The position numbers were made by a program, and so were the translations under genes. DNA of 34,726 nucleotides, taken from NCBI GenBank assembly GCA_040389005.1, contig JAZKAS010000016.1, forward strand, positions 1-34,726, given 5' to 3'. Shown here in pieces: positions 33,913 through 34,726 of this stretch; positions within the stretch are counted from its first letter, which is position 1, and every line of letters starts with the position of its first letter. The notes beneath the pieces were generated by a model that saw only the letters and a program-made list of their open reading frames with translations, ran no database searches and was not told the origin of the DNA. Source of the DNA: JAGOUN01 sp040389005 (GTDB lineage Bacteria > Pseudomonadota > Gammaproteobacteria > JAGOUN01).

Positions 33913-34654
33913 CGATTTTTTCCGCCCAAGCATAGCCTTCTTTTTCTAATTTTAACGCGAGTGATTTATCACCGGTTTCAACAATACGGCCATTGACAAA
34001 CACATGCACATAATCAGGTTCAATATAATTTAATAAACGCTGATAATGTGTGACTAAAAGAATCGAACGTTCTTCATTGCGTAAAGTGTTGACGCCTTTG
34101 GCAATAATTTGTAATGCATCGATATCAAGCCCAGAATCAATTTCATCTAAAATAGAAAGTTTGGGTTCAAGTAATAACATCTGCATAATATCGTGACGTT
34201 TCTTTTCACCACCAGAAAATCCTTCGTTGACAGATCGATATAAGAAATCGGGATCCATATCGACAATATCCATCTTCGCTTTAACGATGGCTAAGAAATC
34301 CATCGCATCCAGTGGCTCTAATCCACGTGCTTTACGTTGGCTGTTTAATGCAGCACGTAAAAATATAGCGGTTGTTACGCCAGGAATTTCAACAGGATAT
34401 TGAAAGCCCAGAAATATACCGGCACGTGCACGTTCATCAACAGAAAGATCGTGAATATTTTTGCCTTCAAAAAGTATTTCACCTGCTGTAATCACGTAGT
34501 CTGGTTTGCCTGCTAAAATGCTCGCCAACGTGCTTTTGCCGGAGCCGTTCGGTCCCATAATAACGTGTACTTTTCCTGGGTTAATAATTAAATTAACGCC
34601 TTTTAAAATGGGTTTATCGTTAACACTTGCGTGTAAATTTTTTATTTGTAGCAT
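33905..34654 (-). CDS. sufC: Fe-S assembly ATPase SufC
   Basis: The ABC-type ATPase of the SufBC2D scaffold. It has Walker A GPNGSGKST at residues 34-42, the Q-loop GFQYPVEIPGV, the SufC-type signature FSGGEKKRHDIMQM, Walker B LSILDEIDSGLD and the H-loop VTHYQRLL. At 249 residues it matches E. coli SufC (248). ATG at 34654 (MLQIKNLHAS) is chosen: AGAGAG lies 7 nt upstream, and the longer in-frame start at 34720 would add a REP-encoded segment. sufB is expected upstream, beyond the right edge. The gene overlaps sufD. Confidence 0.96.
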   Translation of the reverse strand: MLQIKNLHASVNDKPILKGVNLIINPGKVHVIMGPNGSGKSTLASILAGKPDYVITAGEILFEGKNIHDLSVDERARAGIFLGFQYPVEIPGVTTAIFLRAALNSQRKARGLEPLDAMDFLAIVKAKMDIVDMDPDFLYRSVNEGFSGGEKKRHDIMQMLLLEPKLSILDEIDSGLDIDALQIIAKGVNTLRNEERSILLVTHYQRLLNYIEPDYVHVFVNGRIVETGDKSLALKLEKEGYAWAEKIDV

Positions 34655-34670
34655 TTTTTTCTCTCTAAAA

Positions 34671-34693
34671 GGGCGACCGCCGGTAGCCCCTAC
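34671..34693 (-). repeat. REP-like palindrome upstream of sufC
   Basis: The inverse copy of 26073-26095, identical over 23 bases, placed 17 nt upstream of the sufC start. The remaining 33 bases to the window edge show nothing I can assign; the end of sufB is expected there but cannot be confirmed. Confidence 0.7.
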
Positions 34694-34726
34694 ATTGACC
34701 AACATCAACCTATCCGTCATTAATTA

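Noticed and set aside
34655..34720. Extended N-terminus for SufC starting at 34720
   Set aside because: It translates the REP-like element; the ATG at 34654 has a ribosome-binding site and fits the family.

Overview
The window looks like a chromosomal segment of an AT-rich gammaproteobacterium, most likely an intracellular member of the Legionellales/Coxiellaceae. The evidence is the gammaproteobacterial smc-zipA-ligA order together with a SUF operon using a SufU-type scaffold, set beside many large proteins built from eukaryote-like repeats (OPR-like, armadillo, ankyrin, Sel1, OTU protease). No secretion system is in view, so the word effector below is an inference. No tRNA, rRNA, CRISPR array or intact insertion sequence was seen. 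Two runs of ten N mark scaffold joins (3387-3396 and 22724-22733).

Layout. 1-7044: partial hemH (-), then smc-zipA-ligA (+). 7103-11365: a 1420-residue protein (-) with 13 tandem 40-residue repeats and a C-terminal OTU cysteine protease domain. 11519-13580: a small membrane-anchored protein (+), a class I aminotransferase (-) and a Zur-like Fur-family regulator (+). 13554-17809: a multi-pass membrane protein (-) preceded by a perfect 34-bp palindrome that resembles a Zur box, and an armadillo/ankyrin/TPR protein (-). 17995-23709: an acidic coiled-coil protein, a transposase-like remnant, uvrB, a MazEF-type toxin-antitoxin pair and a MenI-like thioesterase (all +). 23756-26048: a second OPR-like protein (-) and a Sel1 protein (+). 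26181-27168: sufA-sufT (-). 27318-31184: an accessory block on the + strand (a possible mitochondria-targeted hydrolase, a TPR-like protein, a TGA-interrupted gene and a second Sel1 protein). 31215-34654: sufC-sufD-sufS-sufU (-); sufB would be expected just beyond the right edge.

How it fits together. Housekeeping genes (haem, chromosome segregation, division, DNA ligation and repair, Fe-S assembly) alternate with large accessory genes. The 4-kb accessory block separates sufCDSU from sufA-sufT. Three repeat proteins end in bipartite, KR-rich, NLS-like tails and another begins with a mitochondrial-presequence-like segment, which suggests a set of host-directed proteins. A REP-like palindrome (GTAGGGGC...GTCGCCC) occurs six times, twice inside reading frames (hemH, sufD), where it is read in the same frame as a Gly-Ala-Thr peptide.
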